Positions 20,914 to 29,766 of a stretch of 64,000 bases of DNA are shown here, in pieces. The notes under the pieces were generated by a model. That model ran no database searches. It was not told where the DNA came from and worked only from the letters and a program-made list of their open reading frames with translations. The stretch spans positions 5,084,001 to 5,148,000 of the forward strand of contig NZ_CP059067.1 of the NCBI RefSeq assembly GCF_017795745.1. The letters are read 5' to 3'. The position numbers and the translations under genes were made by a program. Origin of the DNA: Rhizobacter sp. AJA081-3. GTDB lineage: Bacteria > Pseudomonadota > Gammaproteobacteria > Burkholderiales > Burkholderiaceae_C. Position 1 is the stretch's first letter. Each line of letters starts with the position of its first letter.

Positions 20914-21522
20914 TCAGCGCCGCGACAGGCCGTCGAAGCAGGTGGACACGAGCAGCTCGATGATCTGCTCGTCGCTGTACTGGCCGGCCAGCTTGAGCAG
21001 GCCGAGCACCGGGTCGCAGGCGCGCGCAAACAGCGTGTACAGGATCACCTCCGGCGGCAGCGCGGGGTTCAGGTCCTTGTCTGCCTGCGCGGCGCCGATC
21101 CAGGCGCCGAGTCGATCGCTGACTTCCATCAGCCGATCCAGGTAGACCTTGTTGGTGGTCAGCGCGGCGCGCAGGCTGGAGTTCTGCGCCGGCAGCGAAG
21201 GCATCTCGCCGGCCAGCTGCACCTGCATGGTCCAGCGCGCCACCGCCTTGAGCTGATCCGCCGCGCGGGCCGGCTCCTTGGCCGCCAGGCTGTCGATGAA
21301 GGCCATCGCGCGGTCAAGGATGCGGATCATCGCCGCCGCGGCCAGCTCTTCCTTCGAGGTGAAGTGCTTGTACAGGCTCGCCTTGGCGATGCCCACATCG
21401 GCGGCCACTTCGTCGACCGTCATCAGGTCGAAGCCCTTCTCGGCCAGCAGCCGATTCACCGACGACACGATCGCGTCTTCGCGAGCGCGGAGCACCTGTT
21501 CACGGAACGACACCTTGGCCAT
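20914..21522 (-). CDS. TetR-family transcriptional regulator
   Basis: A 202-residue TetR-type regulator. The DNA-binding domain spans about residues 10-55 (GFDLMTVDEVAADVGIAKAS then LYKHFTSKEELAAAA). The C-terminal ligand domain is alpha-helical and not diagnostic. It is divergent from the fasciclin gene at 21723 across 200 bp of relatively AT-rich sequence and may control it, but no clear operator was found apart from a weak 6-bp repeat TGCGTC/GACGCA at 21633-21657. Confidence 0.9.
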   Translation of the reverse strand: MAKVSFREQVLRAREDAIVSSVNRLLAEKGFDLMTVDEVAADVGIAKASLYKHFTSKEELAAAAMIRILDRAMAFIDSLAAKEPARAADQLKAVARWTMQVQLAGEMPSLPAQNSSLRAALTTNKVYLDRLMEVSDRLGAWIGAAQADKDLNPALPPEVILYTLFARACDPVLGLLKLAGQYSDEQIIELLVSTCFDGLSRR

Positions 21523-21722
21523 GCCGCAATTCTAGGCGCGCCCGGCTGCATTCGTACGCCGGAGTCTCTGTGCGACTGAATAGTTATGCAAATAGACCAC
21601 ACAGTAATCAATGAATACTAAGTAGTTTAAATTGCGTCCAGTTGGTCTCGTGACGCAGTTCACGGATCGGCTCCCGGCAGCCTTGCGGCCGGCCTCTTAT
21701 CACCTCGACTGGAGCAGTACAC

Positions 21723-22658
21723 ATGTTCGATTGGTTCAAGAGACTGGCGGCCCTGTCCGCCCTCGCCCTCGTGGCCGCCTGCGGTGGCGGTGACGACGAT
21801 CCCCACCCCGGCAACATCGTCCAGGTGGCGCAGGCCGATGCACGTTTCAGCATCCTGGTCGAAGCCGTCGTCGCGGCCGACCTGGCCACGACGCTGTCGG
21901 GCCCCGGCCCGTTCACGGTGTTCGCGCCGACCAACGACGCCTTCGCCGCGCTGCTGACCGAGCTCGGCCTGAGCAAGGCGCAGCTGCTGGCCGACAAGCC
22001 GCTGCTCACCGCGGTGCTGCAGTACCACGTGCTGTCGGGCACGGTGCGCAAGGCCGCGGTGCCGCTGGGCGCCGCGATCACGCCGCTGGAAGGCGGCATC
22101 TTCAAGGTCGACAGCGTCGGCGCCGATTTGATCGTCACCGACGGGCGCAACCGGACCTCGAAGATCGTCGTCACCGACGTGGCGGCCGCCAACGGCGTGA
22201 TCCATGCTATCGACAAGGTGCTGCTGCCGGCCGACAGGAACATCGTGCAGACCGCGGTGGCCAGCGCGCCGGAATTCAGCATCCTCGTCGAGGCCGTCAC
22301 CGCCGCCGGTCTGGTGAACACGCTCAGCGGCCCCGGCCCGTTCACGCTGTTCGCGCCGACCGATGCCGCGTTCGCCGCACTGCTCGTGGAGCTCGGCGTC
22401 AGCAAGGCGCAGCTGCTGGCCGACACGGCCCTGCTGGACCAGGTGCTCAAGTACCACGTCGTGCCCGGCCGCGTGCTCAAGGCCGGTGTGCCGGTGGGCA
22501 CGCCCATCGCCACCGTGCAAGGCGAGACCTTCAGCGTCAATGCCTCGCTGGCCATCACCGACCAGCGCGGCCGCACGGCCAACATCGTCGCCACCGACGT
22601 GCTGACCAGCAACGGCGTGATTCACGTCATCGACAAGGTGATCCTGCCCGCGCCCTGA
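21723..22658 (+). CDS. Lipoprotein with two fasciclin (FAS1) domains
   Basis: A 311-residue predicted lipoprotein: signal peptide with lipobox LVAAC (Cys20), then two FAS1 domains at about 35-165 and 175-308. Each has the H1 block ([18 protein letters not shown] and GPGPFTLFAPTDAAFAAL), a YHV motif (LQYHVLSGTV, LKYHVVPGRV) and the ending NGVIHxIDKV. FAS1 domains mediate adhesion or surface assembly in bacteria; the partner is unknown. The two halves are near-duplicates at DNA level. Next gene is a third FAS1 protein 48 bp downstream. Confidence 0.93.
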   Translation: MFDWFKRLAALSALALVAACGGGDDDPHPGNIVQVAQADARFSILVEAVVAADLATTLSGPGPFTVFAPTNDAFAALLTELGLSKAQLLADKPLLTAVLQYHVLSGTVRKAAVPLGAAITPLEGGIFKVDSVGADLIVTDGRNRTSKIVVTDVAAANGVIHAIDKVLLPADRNIVQTAVASAPEFSILVEAVTAAGLVNTLSGPGPFTLFAPTDAAFAALLVELGVSKAQLLADTALLDQVLKYHVVPGRVLKAGVPVGTPIATVQGETFSVNASLAITDQRGRTANIVATDVLTSNGVIHVIDKVILPAP

Positions 22659-22706
22659 GCGCGCGCAGCCTCATCCCATACCTCTCTCAACCAGGAAGTA
22701 CTCACC

Positions 22707-23159
22707 ATGAAGAAGATCATCGTTCTGTCCGCGCTTGCATTCGCCGCCCTGTCGGCCCAGGCCAAGGACATCGTCGACACCGCCGTGGCGGCCGGCAAGT
22801 TCAACACGCTGGCGGCTGCGTTGCAGGCCGCCGGACTGGTCGACACGCTGAAGGGACCCGGCCCGTTCACCGTGTTCGCGCCCACCGACGAAGCCTTCGC
22901 CAAGATCCCGAAGGCCGACCTCGATGCGCTGCTCAAGGACAAGGCCAAGCTCAGCGCCGTGCTCACCTACCACGTGGTCGCGGGCAAGGTGATGGCCAAG
23001 GACGTCAAGGCCGGCAAGGTGAAGACGGTGCAGGGCAGCGAGCTGACGCTGGGCACCACCGGCGGCGTGACGGTCGACGCGGCGAAGGTCATCCAGGCCG
23101 ACATCGTGGCCGACAACGGCGTGATCCACGTGATCGACAGCGTCGTGCTGCCGAAGTGA
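22707..23159 (+). CDS. Secreted single-domain fasciclin (FAS1) protein
   Basis: A 150-residue protein with a cleavable signal peptide ([19 protein letters not shown], cleavage near residue 19) and one FAS1 domain: [63 protein letters not shown]. It follows the two-domain lipoprotein and is probably cotranscribed. The ribosome site is weak (AGGAAG, 11 bp upstream). Confidence 0.94.
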   Translation: MKKIIVLSALAFAALSAQAKDIVDTAVAAGKFNTLAAALQAAGLVDTLKGPGPFTVFAPTDEAFAKIPKADLDALLKDKAKLSAVLTYHVVAGKVMAKDVKAGKVKTVQGSELTLGTTGGVTVDAAKVIQADIVADNGVIHVIDSVVLPK

Positions 23160-23174
23160 ACGCAGGCTAGTTCG

Positions 23175-23384
23175 CTAGCGCTTCGTTCGACGGCCGGCGC
23201 CCTCAGCGGGTGGCCGGCCGTTGTCCTTCTTGGCCGCGCTGCCCTCCACGGGCATGGGCAGGGTGTCCATGCTGGCGTCCAGGCCGAAGGCCGTGCCCAT
23301 GTCGCCGTAGTCGGTGTCCTTGGCGGGCGCGGCCTTGCCGAAGCCCAGGGAAGACCACCATGGAACCGAAGACGACTTGCTCAT
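23175..23384 (-). CDS. Small unknown protein (69 residues)
   Basis: A 69-residue hydrophilic protein starting MSKSSSVPWWSSLGFGKAAP and containing DTDYGDMGTAFGLDASMDT, ending in a basic tail. No domain recognised, no signal peptide. I call it because the composition is protein-like, and I recall short Burkholderiales hypotheticals with a PWWS start and a D-x-G-T-A-F-G-L-D stretch; that memory is not verified. The ribosome site is weak. Its 3' end contains a 9-bp inverted repeat (23190-23198 with 23213-23221) that could act on the converging fasciclin transcript. Confidence 0.55.
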   Translation of the reverse strand: MSKSSSVPWWSSLGFGKAAPAKDTDYGDMGTAFGLDASMDTLPMPVEGSAAKKDNGRPPAEGAGRRTKR

Positions 23385-23535
23385 GAGAACCCCGCTGGCT
23401 GACTGACCGGACATCCGATGACCGAATGATTCCAGTGTCTGCAGCGCCGTGCGGGCCGGTCCCGAGAACAACTGCACCGCTGCCGTGCATTTCGTGACGC
23501 GATGCTTCAGCGTGTGACAAAAGACGGATCCGTCG

Positions 23536-25104
23536 TCAGTCGCGCACCACACCGGCTCGGCCGGCTTCGACCTGGAAGCGCGCCTGCGAATGCAGCCGGG
23601 CGTCGGCCTGCGCCGGAAACGGCGTGGCGCGGAAGTCGCACGAAGCACCGCCGGGCGTGAGTTCGATCAGCGCATAGCCGCGCTCGTCGCTGCGCGCATG
23701 CACGAGGTCGGGGTTGCTCGCGCGGATCGCCGCCATCACCGCCTCCGACAGACCGCGGCTCGTGACCGAGCTGCCGACGAACTCGGTGGCCACCACCGGC
23801 GATCGCGGGTCGTCCGGCCGCAGCCGCAGGTTGGCGGCCACGTGGCGGTGCACGTCGCCGCCCAGGCAGAGCACGTCGCGCAGGCCCGGTGTGGCGACGG
23901 CGTCGAGCAAGCGCTCGCGCGAGCGGGGGTAGCCGTCCCAGCCGTCGGTGTGCACGCGCCGCCCGGTCGGCAGGTCGATACCGCCGGGCGCGATCTGGCT
24001 GGACTGCCCGATCAGCTTCCACTGCCGTGTGCTCGAGACCAGCCCCTGCGCGAGCCAGCGCTCCTGCGCGGCGCCGAGCATCGTGCGCGAGGCATCGCCC
24101 AAGGAGTCGCAATCGGACAGCACCCGCCCGCCGCCCTGACCGGGCGGGCTGCAGGCCTGCACGCTGCGGTACTGCCGGTTGTCCAGCGTCCACAGCTCTG
24201 CCAGCCGGCCCCAGCGGTGCTGCTGGTGGATGCGCATCGCCGCGCCCTGCGGTGCCATCGACGGCGCCAGCGGCAGGTGTTCGAAGTAGGCCTTGTAGGC
24301 GGCGGCGCGGCGGCGCAGGAAGCCCTCGCGGTCCAGCCCGCTCGGGCTGGCCTCGCCGGCGTAGTCGTTCTCGACCTCGTGGTCGTCCCAGGTCAGCAAC
24401 CAGGGATGCGCGGCGTGCGCGGCACGCAGGTCGGCGTCGAGCTTGTAGGTGGCGTGGCGCGCCCGGTAGGCCGCCAGCGTCTGCGGGATCGGGCCTTCGT
24501 GCGCACGCACCCGGTAGCGGGCGTTGCTCGACTCGTAGATGTAGTCGCCGACGAACAGCACCAGGTCGATATCGCGCGAGGCGATCTCGCGGTGCGCGGC
24601 GAACCAGCCCTGCTCGTAGTGCTGGCAGGAGGCCAGCGCGATACGCAGGCGCTGCACCGGCTCGTCGTCGGCCGGCGCCGTGCGCGTGCGGCCGATCGGG
24701 CTGACGGCATCGCCGGCGATGAAGCGGTAGTACCAGGTGCGGCCGGGGGCCAGGCCGTCCACCTCGACGTGCACGCTGTGGCCGTGTTCGGGCCGTGCCG
24801 TGAAGTCGCCCTGGCGCAGGCCGGTGGCGAATCGTTCGTCCTCGGCCAGCTCCCAGCGCACCGCGAGCGGCGTGCCCGGCATGCCGCCCAACGGGTCGTG
24901 TGGTCGCGGGGCCAGGCGCGTCCACAGCAGCACCGCGCCGGGCCGCGGCATCCCGCTGGCCACACCGAGCGTGAAGGGGTAGTCCAGGTTCGCAGGCCAG
25001 CGTGTGGCGGCGGTCTGCGCGCGCGTGGCAGCGTCGAACAGGCTGCCCAGCGCCGCGGCGGCGGCTTGGCGGCTGAGCTTGCGGAGCAGGTTGCGTCGAT
25101 CCAT
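23536..25104 (-). CDS. phoD: PhoD-family alkaline phosphatase (phosphodiesterase)
   Basis: A 522-residue exported phosphatase. The N-terminus has a twin-arginine-like signal (MDRRNLLRKLSRQAAAAALG), as expected for PhoD. An N-terminal Ig-like PhoD domain (LGVASGMPRPGAVLLWTRLA) precedes the catalytic domain with CQHYEQGW, FVGDYIYES, TWDDHEVENDYAGE and LGGDVHRH, which carry the iron/calcium ligands. It hydrolyses phosphate mono- and diesters in the periplasm or outside. Start at 25104 is preferred over an upstream ATG at 25131 because it places the RR motif at the end. No Pho-box was identified. Confidence 0.93.
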   Translation of the reverse strand: MDRRNLLRKLSRQAAAAALGSLFDAATRAQTAATRWPANLDYPFTLGVASGMPRPGAVLLWTRLAPRPHDPLGGMPGTPLAVRWELAEDERFATGLRQGDFTARPEHGHSVHVEVDGLAPGRTWYYRFIAGDAVSPIGRTRTAPADDEPVQRLRIALASCQHYEQGWFAAHREIASRDIDLVLFVGDYIYESSNARYRVRAHEGPIPQTLAAYRARHATYKLDADLRAAHAAHPWLLTWDDHEVENDYAGEASPSGLDREGFLRRRAAAYKAYFEHLPLAPSMAPQGAAMRIHQQHRWGRLAELWTLDNRQYRSVQACSPPGQGGGRVLSDCDSLGDASRTMLGAAQERWLAQGLVSSTRQWKLIGQSSQIAPGGIDLPTGRRVHTDGWDGYPRSRERLLDAVATPGLRDVLCLGGDVHRHVAANLRLRPDDPRSPVVATEFVGSSVTSRGLSEAVMAAIRASNPDLVHARSDERGYALIELTPGGASCDFRATPFPAQADARLHSQARFQVEAGRAGVVRD

Positions 25105-25189
25105 GTCAGGCGCGGATTGTGAGGGCAGCACGGCACGCGCCTACAATCGCGCCCCCTCGCGTCTGCCGATCCGCCCGCCCCACCGCACC

Positions 25190-26482
25190 ATGTACTGCGC
25201 CATCGACTTCGGCACTTCCAACTCCGCTGTCGCAGTGCCCGACGCGACGGTGGGCATGCGCTTGGTCGAGCTCGAGCCCGGCCAGCGCACCATGCCCACG
25301 GCCGTCTTCTACTTCGTCGACGGCCCCGAGCACGACGGCCCGCCGCGCGCCTTCGGCCGCGCCGCCGTGGCCGCCTACGTCGACGGCCTGGACGGCCGGC
25401 TGATGCGTTCCATGAAGAGCATCCTCGGCAGCAGCCTGATCGACCAGACCACCGACGTGGGCGGCGGCCGCGGCGTGAAGTACCTCGATATCGTCGCCGG
25501 CTACCTGCGCCACCTGAAGCGCTGCGCCGAGGCCGATGCGGGCCAGGCGATCGACCGCGTGGTGCTGGGCCGGCCGGTGTTCTTCGTCGACGAGGATCCG
25601 GCGCGTGATGCGCAGGCGCAGGCGGCGCTCGAATCGGCAGCGCGCCAGATCGGCTTTCGCGACATCCACTTCCAGTACGAGCCGATCGCCGCGGCCTTCG
25701 ACTACGAGCAAAGCGTGCAGGCCGAGCAGGTCGTGCTGGTGGCCGACATCGGCGGCGGCACCTCGGACTTCTCCATCGTGCGCGTCGGCCCGCAGCGCGC
25801 GGCGAAGCTCGAGCGCAAGGGCGACATCCTCGCCAACCACGGCGTGCACATCGCCGGCACCGACTTCGACCGCCGTGTCGAGCTCGCTGCCATCCTGCCT
25901 GAGTTCGGCTACGGCGCCTTCGGGCCCAGCGTGGCCGGTGCGCCGCCGCGCGAGGTGCCCAGCGGCGTGTACTTCGACCTGGCCACCTGGCACCTGATCA
26001 ACACCGTCTACAACCCGGCGCGCGTGGCCGAACTGCGCAGCATGCGCGGCTACTACGCCGAGCCTCGCCACCACGAGCGGCTGATGACCGTGGTCACCGA
26101 GCGGCTCGGCCACGAATTGGCCGCACGTGCCGAGGGCGCCAAGATCGCCGTGGCCGACGGTGGCAGCACGCGCATCGACCTGTCGCACGTGGAGAACCGC
26201 TTCGCCGTCGAGCTCGGCGAGGCGCAGGCGCTGCAGGCGCTGGATGCCGATATCGAGAAGATCATCGCGGCCGCGCGCGAGACGGCGCGGCAGGCCGGGC
26301 TGAAGGCCGACGCCATCGACGCGCTCTATTTCACCGGTGGCTCCACCGGCCTGCGCTTGCTCGCGCAGCGCATTGCCGCGGCCTTCCCGAAGGCGCGCGT
26401 CGTGCGCGGCGACCGCTTCGCCAGCGTGGCCACCGGCCTGGGCGTTTTCGCGCAGCGCTGGTACGGGCGCGCCGGGGCGTGA
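25190..26482 (+). CDS. Hsp70-family protein (YegD-like)
   Basis: A 430-residue actin/Hsp70 ATPase-domain protein resembling E. coli YegD. Phosphate-1 motif AIDFGTSNSAVAV at the N-terminus, phosphate-2 ADIGGGTSDFSIV at about 185, and adenosine motif FTGGSTGLRLL near 380. It lacks a C-terminal substrate-binding domain, the normal state for YegD-type proteins, so a DnaK-like chaperone cycle should not be assumed. Start MYCAIDFG at 25190; no strong ribosome site. Confidence 0.9.
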   Translation: MYCAIDFGTSNSAVAVPDATVGMRLVELEPGQRTMPTAVFYFVDGPEHDGPPRAFGRAAVAAYVDGLDGRLMRSMKSILGSSLIDQTTDVGGGRGVKYLDIVAGYLRHLKRCAEADAGQAIDRVVLGRPVFFVDEDPARDAQAQAALESAARQIGFRDIHFQYEPIAAAFDYEQSVQAEQVVLVADIGGGTSDFSIVRVGPQRAAKLERKGDILANHGVHIAGTDFDRRVELAAILPEFGYGAFGPSVAGAPPREVPSGVYFDLATWHLINTVYNPARVAELRSMRGYYAEPRHHERLMTVVTERLGHELAARAEGAKIAVADGGSTRIDLSHVENRFAVELGEAQALQALDADIEKIIAAARETARQAGLKADAIDALYFTGGSTGLRLLAQRIAAAFPKARVVRGDRFASVATGLGVFAQRWYGRAGA

Positions 26483-26492
26483 TCCGGATGGA

Positions 26493-27509
26493 TCAGACCG
26501 CGCGCGGCGGCGGTGTCGCCTGCGCACGCCGCCACGTCGCCGGCGGCAGCCCGGTGGCGCGCTTGAAGGCGCGCGTGAAGGCAGCCTCCGACTCGTAGCC
26601 CACCTCCAGCGCGATCGCCGCCACGCCGGCATGGCTGCTGCGCAACTGATTGGCGGCGAGCTGCATGCGCCACTGCGTCAGGTACTGCATCGGCGGCTGG
26701 CCGACGAAGCGCACGAAACGCTCGTGCAGTGCCGAGCGCGACAGCCCCGCCTCGCGGCCCAGCTCTTCCAGCGTCCAGTCGCGCGCCGGCGCCGCGTGGA
26801 TCGCGCCGAGCGCCTTGCCGACATGCCGGTCGCGCAGGCCGGCGAGCCAGCCCGAGGCGTCGTCGGGCAGCTGCTCGAGGTAGCGGCGCGCCGCGTCGAC
26901 GAACACCATCTCGCTGGCACGCTCCAGCACTGCCTCGCTGCCGGGGCGCCGCTCTTGCGACTCCGTTACCGCCTGGTGGAGCACGTCACGCACCCAGTGG
27001 CCCACGCCGCTGGCCGCCAGGTGCATCAGCCGCGGCAGCGCCGCGATGAGCGGATTGAAGGGCCGCAGGTCGCACCCGACGAAGCCGCAGACGACGATGT
27101 TGCTCGCCTCTTCCACCGGCACCGGCGCGCCGGGGTGAAGCACGCCGCCGTGGTAAGCCACCGCGATCGGCTTGGGCTCGTCACGCGTGGCGAACACCCA
27201 GTCGGCATTGTCGGCCGAGGCGCGCATGCCCGGCGCGCGTGACATCACGTGCGCATCGCCGTGCGGGAACATGACGATGTCGCCCGCCGACAGGCGCACC
27301 GGCGAGACGCCGTCGGTCGCTGCCCAGCCGTCGCCCTTGGCCATCAGATGGTAGGCGAGCACGTGCTCGGCGCCGGGCATCACGGCGCCGGCGATGTCGC
27401 GCGCCGCAGGGGCCTCGGCCACCCAGTCGTCGCTGCAGCTCACGTAGTAGAAGACCGCGCCGCGCAATCGCACGCTGCGCAGCACGTCGGACAAGGGGTC
27501 GTGGGACAT
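26493..27509 (-). CDS. AraC-family regulator with N-terminal cupin domain
   Basis: A 338-residue regulator: an N-terminal AraC-type cupin ligand-binding domain (MAKGDGWAATDGVSPVRLSA, GDIVMFPHGDAHV) and a C-terminal pair of helix-turn-helix motifs (WTLEELGREAGLSRSALHER; GVAAIALEVGYESEAAFTRA). It matches the CRD1-type AraC regulators often sitting next to the redox or methyltransferase gene they control. It is divergent from the methyltransferase gene at 27709, its likely target. Start at 27509 (MSHDPLSDVL) chosen over an upstream in-frame ATG at 27548. Confidence 0.93.
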   Translation of the reverse strand: MSHDPLSDVLRSVRLRGAVFYYVSCSDDWVAEAPAARDIAGAVMPGAEHVLAYHLMAKGDGWAATDGVSPVRLSAGDIVMFPHGDAHVMSRAPGMRASADNADWVFATRDEPKPIAVAYHGGVLHPGAPVPVEEASNIVVCGFVGCDLRPFNPLIAALPRLMHLAASGVGHWVRDVLHQAVTESQERRPGSEAVLERASEMVFVDAARRYLEQLPDDASGWLAGLRDRHVGKALGAIHAAPARDWTLEELGREAGLSRSALHERFVRFVGQPPMQYLTQWRMQLAANQLRSSHAGVAAIALEVGYESEAAFTRAFKRATGLPPATWRRAQATPPPRAV

Positions 27510-27708
27510 GGGTGGACGATCGGTCAAGCGCGGCGGACGGGCGAGCAATCAGCGTGGTGAAGCAGGGCGCGATCCGGACGGGGGAGCAAATCTGCACGAC
27601 GCCGCGCACGGCGTCAATGCGTCTCCCTTCGAAGAATGCGGGGCATCGGCGTGACGCAGCGCAGTCGCGCCGACCCCTCGAACCCACCGTCTTCTTCGGA
27701 GCCACCCC

Positions 27709-28542
27709 ATGAACCCCGTCATCGAACACCCGACCCAGGCGATCCCCTTCGACGCCATCAAGCAACGCCAGCAGGCCACCTGGGCCAGCGGCGACTTCGC
27801 CGTCATCGGCACCACGCTGCAGATCGTCGGCGAACAACTCGCCGAGAGCATCGACCTGCGCGCCGGCGAGCGCGTCATCGACATCGCGGCCGGCAACGGC
27901 AACGCCACGCTGGCCGCGGCGCGCCGTTTCGCCCGGGTCACCTCCACCGACTACGTGCCCGCGCTGCTCGAACGCGGCGCCGCGCGTGCCCGCGCCGAGG
28001 GCCTGGAGATCGAATTCGTCGAGGCGGATGCCGAGGCGCTGCCCTTCGAGGACGCGTCCTTCGACGTCGCGCTCTCGACTTTCGGCGCGATGTTCACGCC
28101 GCAGCACGAGCTCCCCGCGCAGGAGATGCTGCGCGTGGTGCGCCCCGGCGGCCGCATCGGCCTGGCCAACTGGACGCCCGACGGCTTCATCGGCGAGCTG
28201 TTCAAGGTGATCGGCGCCTGCCTGCCGCCGCCCGCGGGACTGAAGTCGCCGGCGCTGTGGGGCACCGAGCCGCACATGGTCGAGCTGTTCGGCGCGCGTG
28301 CCGCCGACATTCGCTGCGTGCGGCGCGATTTCCAGTTCCGCTACGCCTCGCCGGCGCACTGGCTGCAGGTGTTCCGCGACTACTACGGCCCCACGCACAA
28401 GGCCTTCGCTGCGCTCGACGCGCCGGCCCAGGCCCGGCTGGCCGACGACATCACCGCGCTGCTGATGCGGCGCAACCGCGGCGGCTCGCATTCGCTGGTG
28501 GTGCCCGGCGAGTACCTCGAAGTCGTCGTGCGTGTGCGCTGA
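27709..28542 (+). CDS. Class I SAM-dependent methyltransferase
   Basis: A 277-residue methyltransferase. SAM-binding motif I is VIDIAAGNGNATLAAAR at about residue 47, the acidic strand is TSTDYVPALLERGAARA, and the later motif is MLRVVRPGGRIGLANWTPDG. The UbiE/MenG-like fold leaves the substrate open. First of a plus-strand set with a haloperoxidase-like gene (21 bp later) and a GNAT gene, divergent from the AraC regulator. Ribosome site TCGGAGCC. Confidence 0.9.
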   Translation: MNPVIEHPTQAIPFDAIKQRQQATWASGDFAVIGTTLQIVGEQLAESIDLRAGERVIDIAAGNGNATLAAARRFARVTSTDYVPALLERGAARARAEGLEIEFVEADAEALPFEDASFDVALSTFGAMFTPQHELPAQEMLRVVRPGGRIGLANWTPDGFIGELFKVIGACLPPPAGLKSPALWGTEPHMVELFGARAADIRCVRRDFQFRYASPAHWLQVFRDYYGPTHKAFAALDAPAQARLADDITALLMRRNRGGSHSLVVPGEYLEVVVRVR

Positions 28543-28563
28543 AACCCGAATCAGGAGACCGTC

Positions 28564-29745
28564 ATGAAAATCACATTCCCCAAGATGGCCTTTGCGGCCC
28601 TGTTGTCGATGTTAGGCGCGGCGCATGCCGACGTCGTCACCGACTGGAACGACAAGGCCAACGAGATCGTCGCCAAGGTCGGCCCCGGCGCCGCCGGCCA
28701 CCGCCTGATGGCGGTGGTGCAGGGCGCGGTGCTCGACGCGGTGAACGGCAGCGGGCCGCGCGCGCCCGTCGAGGCGGCGGTGGCCGCGGCCAACCGCGCC
28801 ACGCTGTCGGCACTGGTGCCCGCCGAGAAGGCGGCCGTCGAGGCGGCCTACCAGCGCGCCGTCGAGGCCGTGCCGGAGGGCGAGGCGAAGGCCCGCGCCA
28901 TCGCTGCCGGCGAACGTGCCGCGGCCCAGTGGCTGGCGCGTTTGGCGGCTGACGGCGCCAACGCGCCCGACCGCTACCACTGGAACGCCAGCCCCGGCCG
29001 CTACGTGCCCACGGTGACGCCGGCGGCGGCGAACTGGCCCCATCGCAAGCCCTGGGTGATGGACAAGGCCAGCCAGTTCCGCCCCGCGCCTCCGCCCGAA
29101 CTGGGCAGCGAGACCTGGGCGCGCGACCTGCAGGAGGTGCGCACGTACGGCGAGAAGGGAAGCAAGCTGCGCACGCCGCAGCAGACCGAGATCGCGCGCT
29201 TCTGGGAGGAAACGCGGCCGCTGGTGTACTTCCCGCTGCTGCGCTCGGTGGCTGCGTTGCCGGGCCGCACGGTGGCGCAGAACGCGCGCCTGTACGCCGC
29301 CTCGGCGCTGGCCAGCGACGACGCGCTGATCGCCGTGTTCGACGCCAAGTACCACTACCAGTTCTGGCGGCCCATCACGGCCGCGCGCAGCAGCCACGCG
29401 GCCGGCGGCACGACGGTGGAGGGTGACCCGGGCTGGACGCCGCTGATCCCCACGCCGATGCATCCGGAGTACCCCTGCGCGCACTGCGTGATCGCCGGCG
29501 CGGTGGGTGCGGTCATCGAGGCCGAGCTGCGCGGTGCGAAATCGCCGCTGCTGCGCACGAGCAGCCCGACGGCGCCTGGCGTGGTGCGCGAGTGGAAGAG
29601 CGCGGCCGAGATGGTCGAGGAAGTGAAGACGGCGCGCATCCATGACGGCGTGCACTATCGGAACTCGACGCAGGTCGGTGCCGAGATGGGCGCGGCGGTG
29701 GGCCGGCTGGTGCAGCAGCGACTCGCGGCGGCGGCCTCGCTCTGA
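28564..29745 (+). CDS. Vanadium-dependent haloperoxidase / PAP2-like exported protein
   Basis: A 393-residue protein with a signal peptide (MKITFPKMAFAALLSMLGAAHA, cleavage near residue 22). The C-terminal half carries the vanadate/phosphate-site layout of the haloperoxidase-PAP2 superfamily: KYHYQFWRPITAAR (Lys and Arg), HPEYPCAHC (core His) and ARIHDGVHYRNS (Arg and catalytic His). The serine usual in P-x-Y-x-S-x-H is Cys here. Either a haloperoxidase or an acid phosphatase-like enzyme is possible; sequence alone does not decide. Ribosome site CAGGAGACC. Middle gene between the methyltransferase and GNAT genes. Confidence 0.82.
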   Translation: MKITFPKMAFAALLSMLGAAHADVVTDWNDKANEIVAKVGPGAAGHRLMAVVQGAVLDAVNGSGPRAPVEAAVAAANRATLSALVPAEKAAVEAAYQRAVEAVPEGEAKARAIAAGERAAAQWLARLAADGANAPDRYHWNASPGRYVPTVTPAAANWPHRKPWVMDKASQFRPAPPPELGSETWARDLQEVRTYGEKGSKLRTPQQTEIARFWEETRPLVYFPLLRSVAALPGRTVAQNARLYAASALASDDALIAVFDAKYHYQFWRPITAARSSHAAGGTTVEGDPGWTPLIPTPMHPEYPCAHCVIAGAVGAVIEAELRGAKSPLLRTSSPTAPGVVREWKSAAEMVEEVKTARIHDGVHYRNSTQVGAEMGAAVGRLVQQRLAAAASL

Positions 29746-29766
29746 TCCATTCACAGGAGACCCACG

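Noticed and set aside
21633-21657. TGCGTC/GACGCA repeat upstream of the fasciclin lipoprotein gene as a TetR operator
   Set aside because: Six-base arms with a 13-bp gap are expected by chance in this composition.
23190-23221. 9-bp inverted repeat after the single-domain fasciclin gene as a terminator
   Set aside because: No T-run follows and it lies within the coding end of the small opposite gene; kept only as a note.
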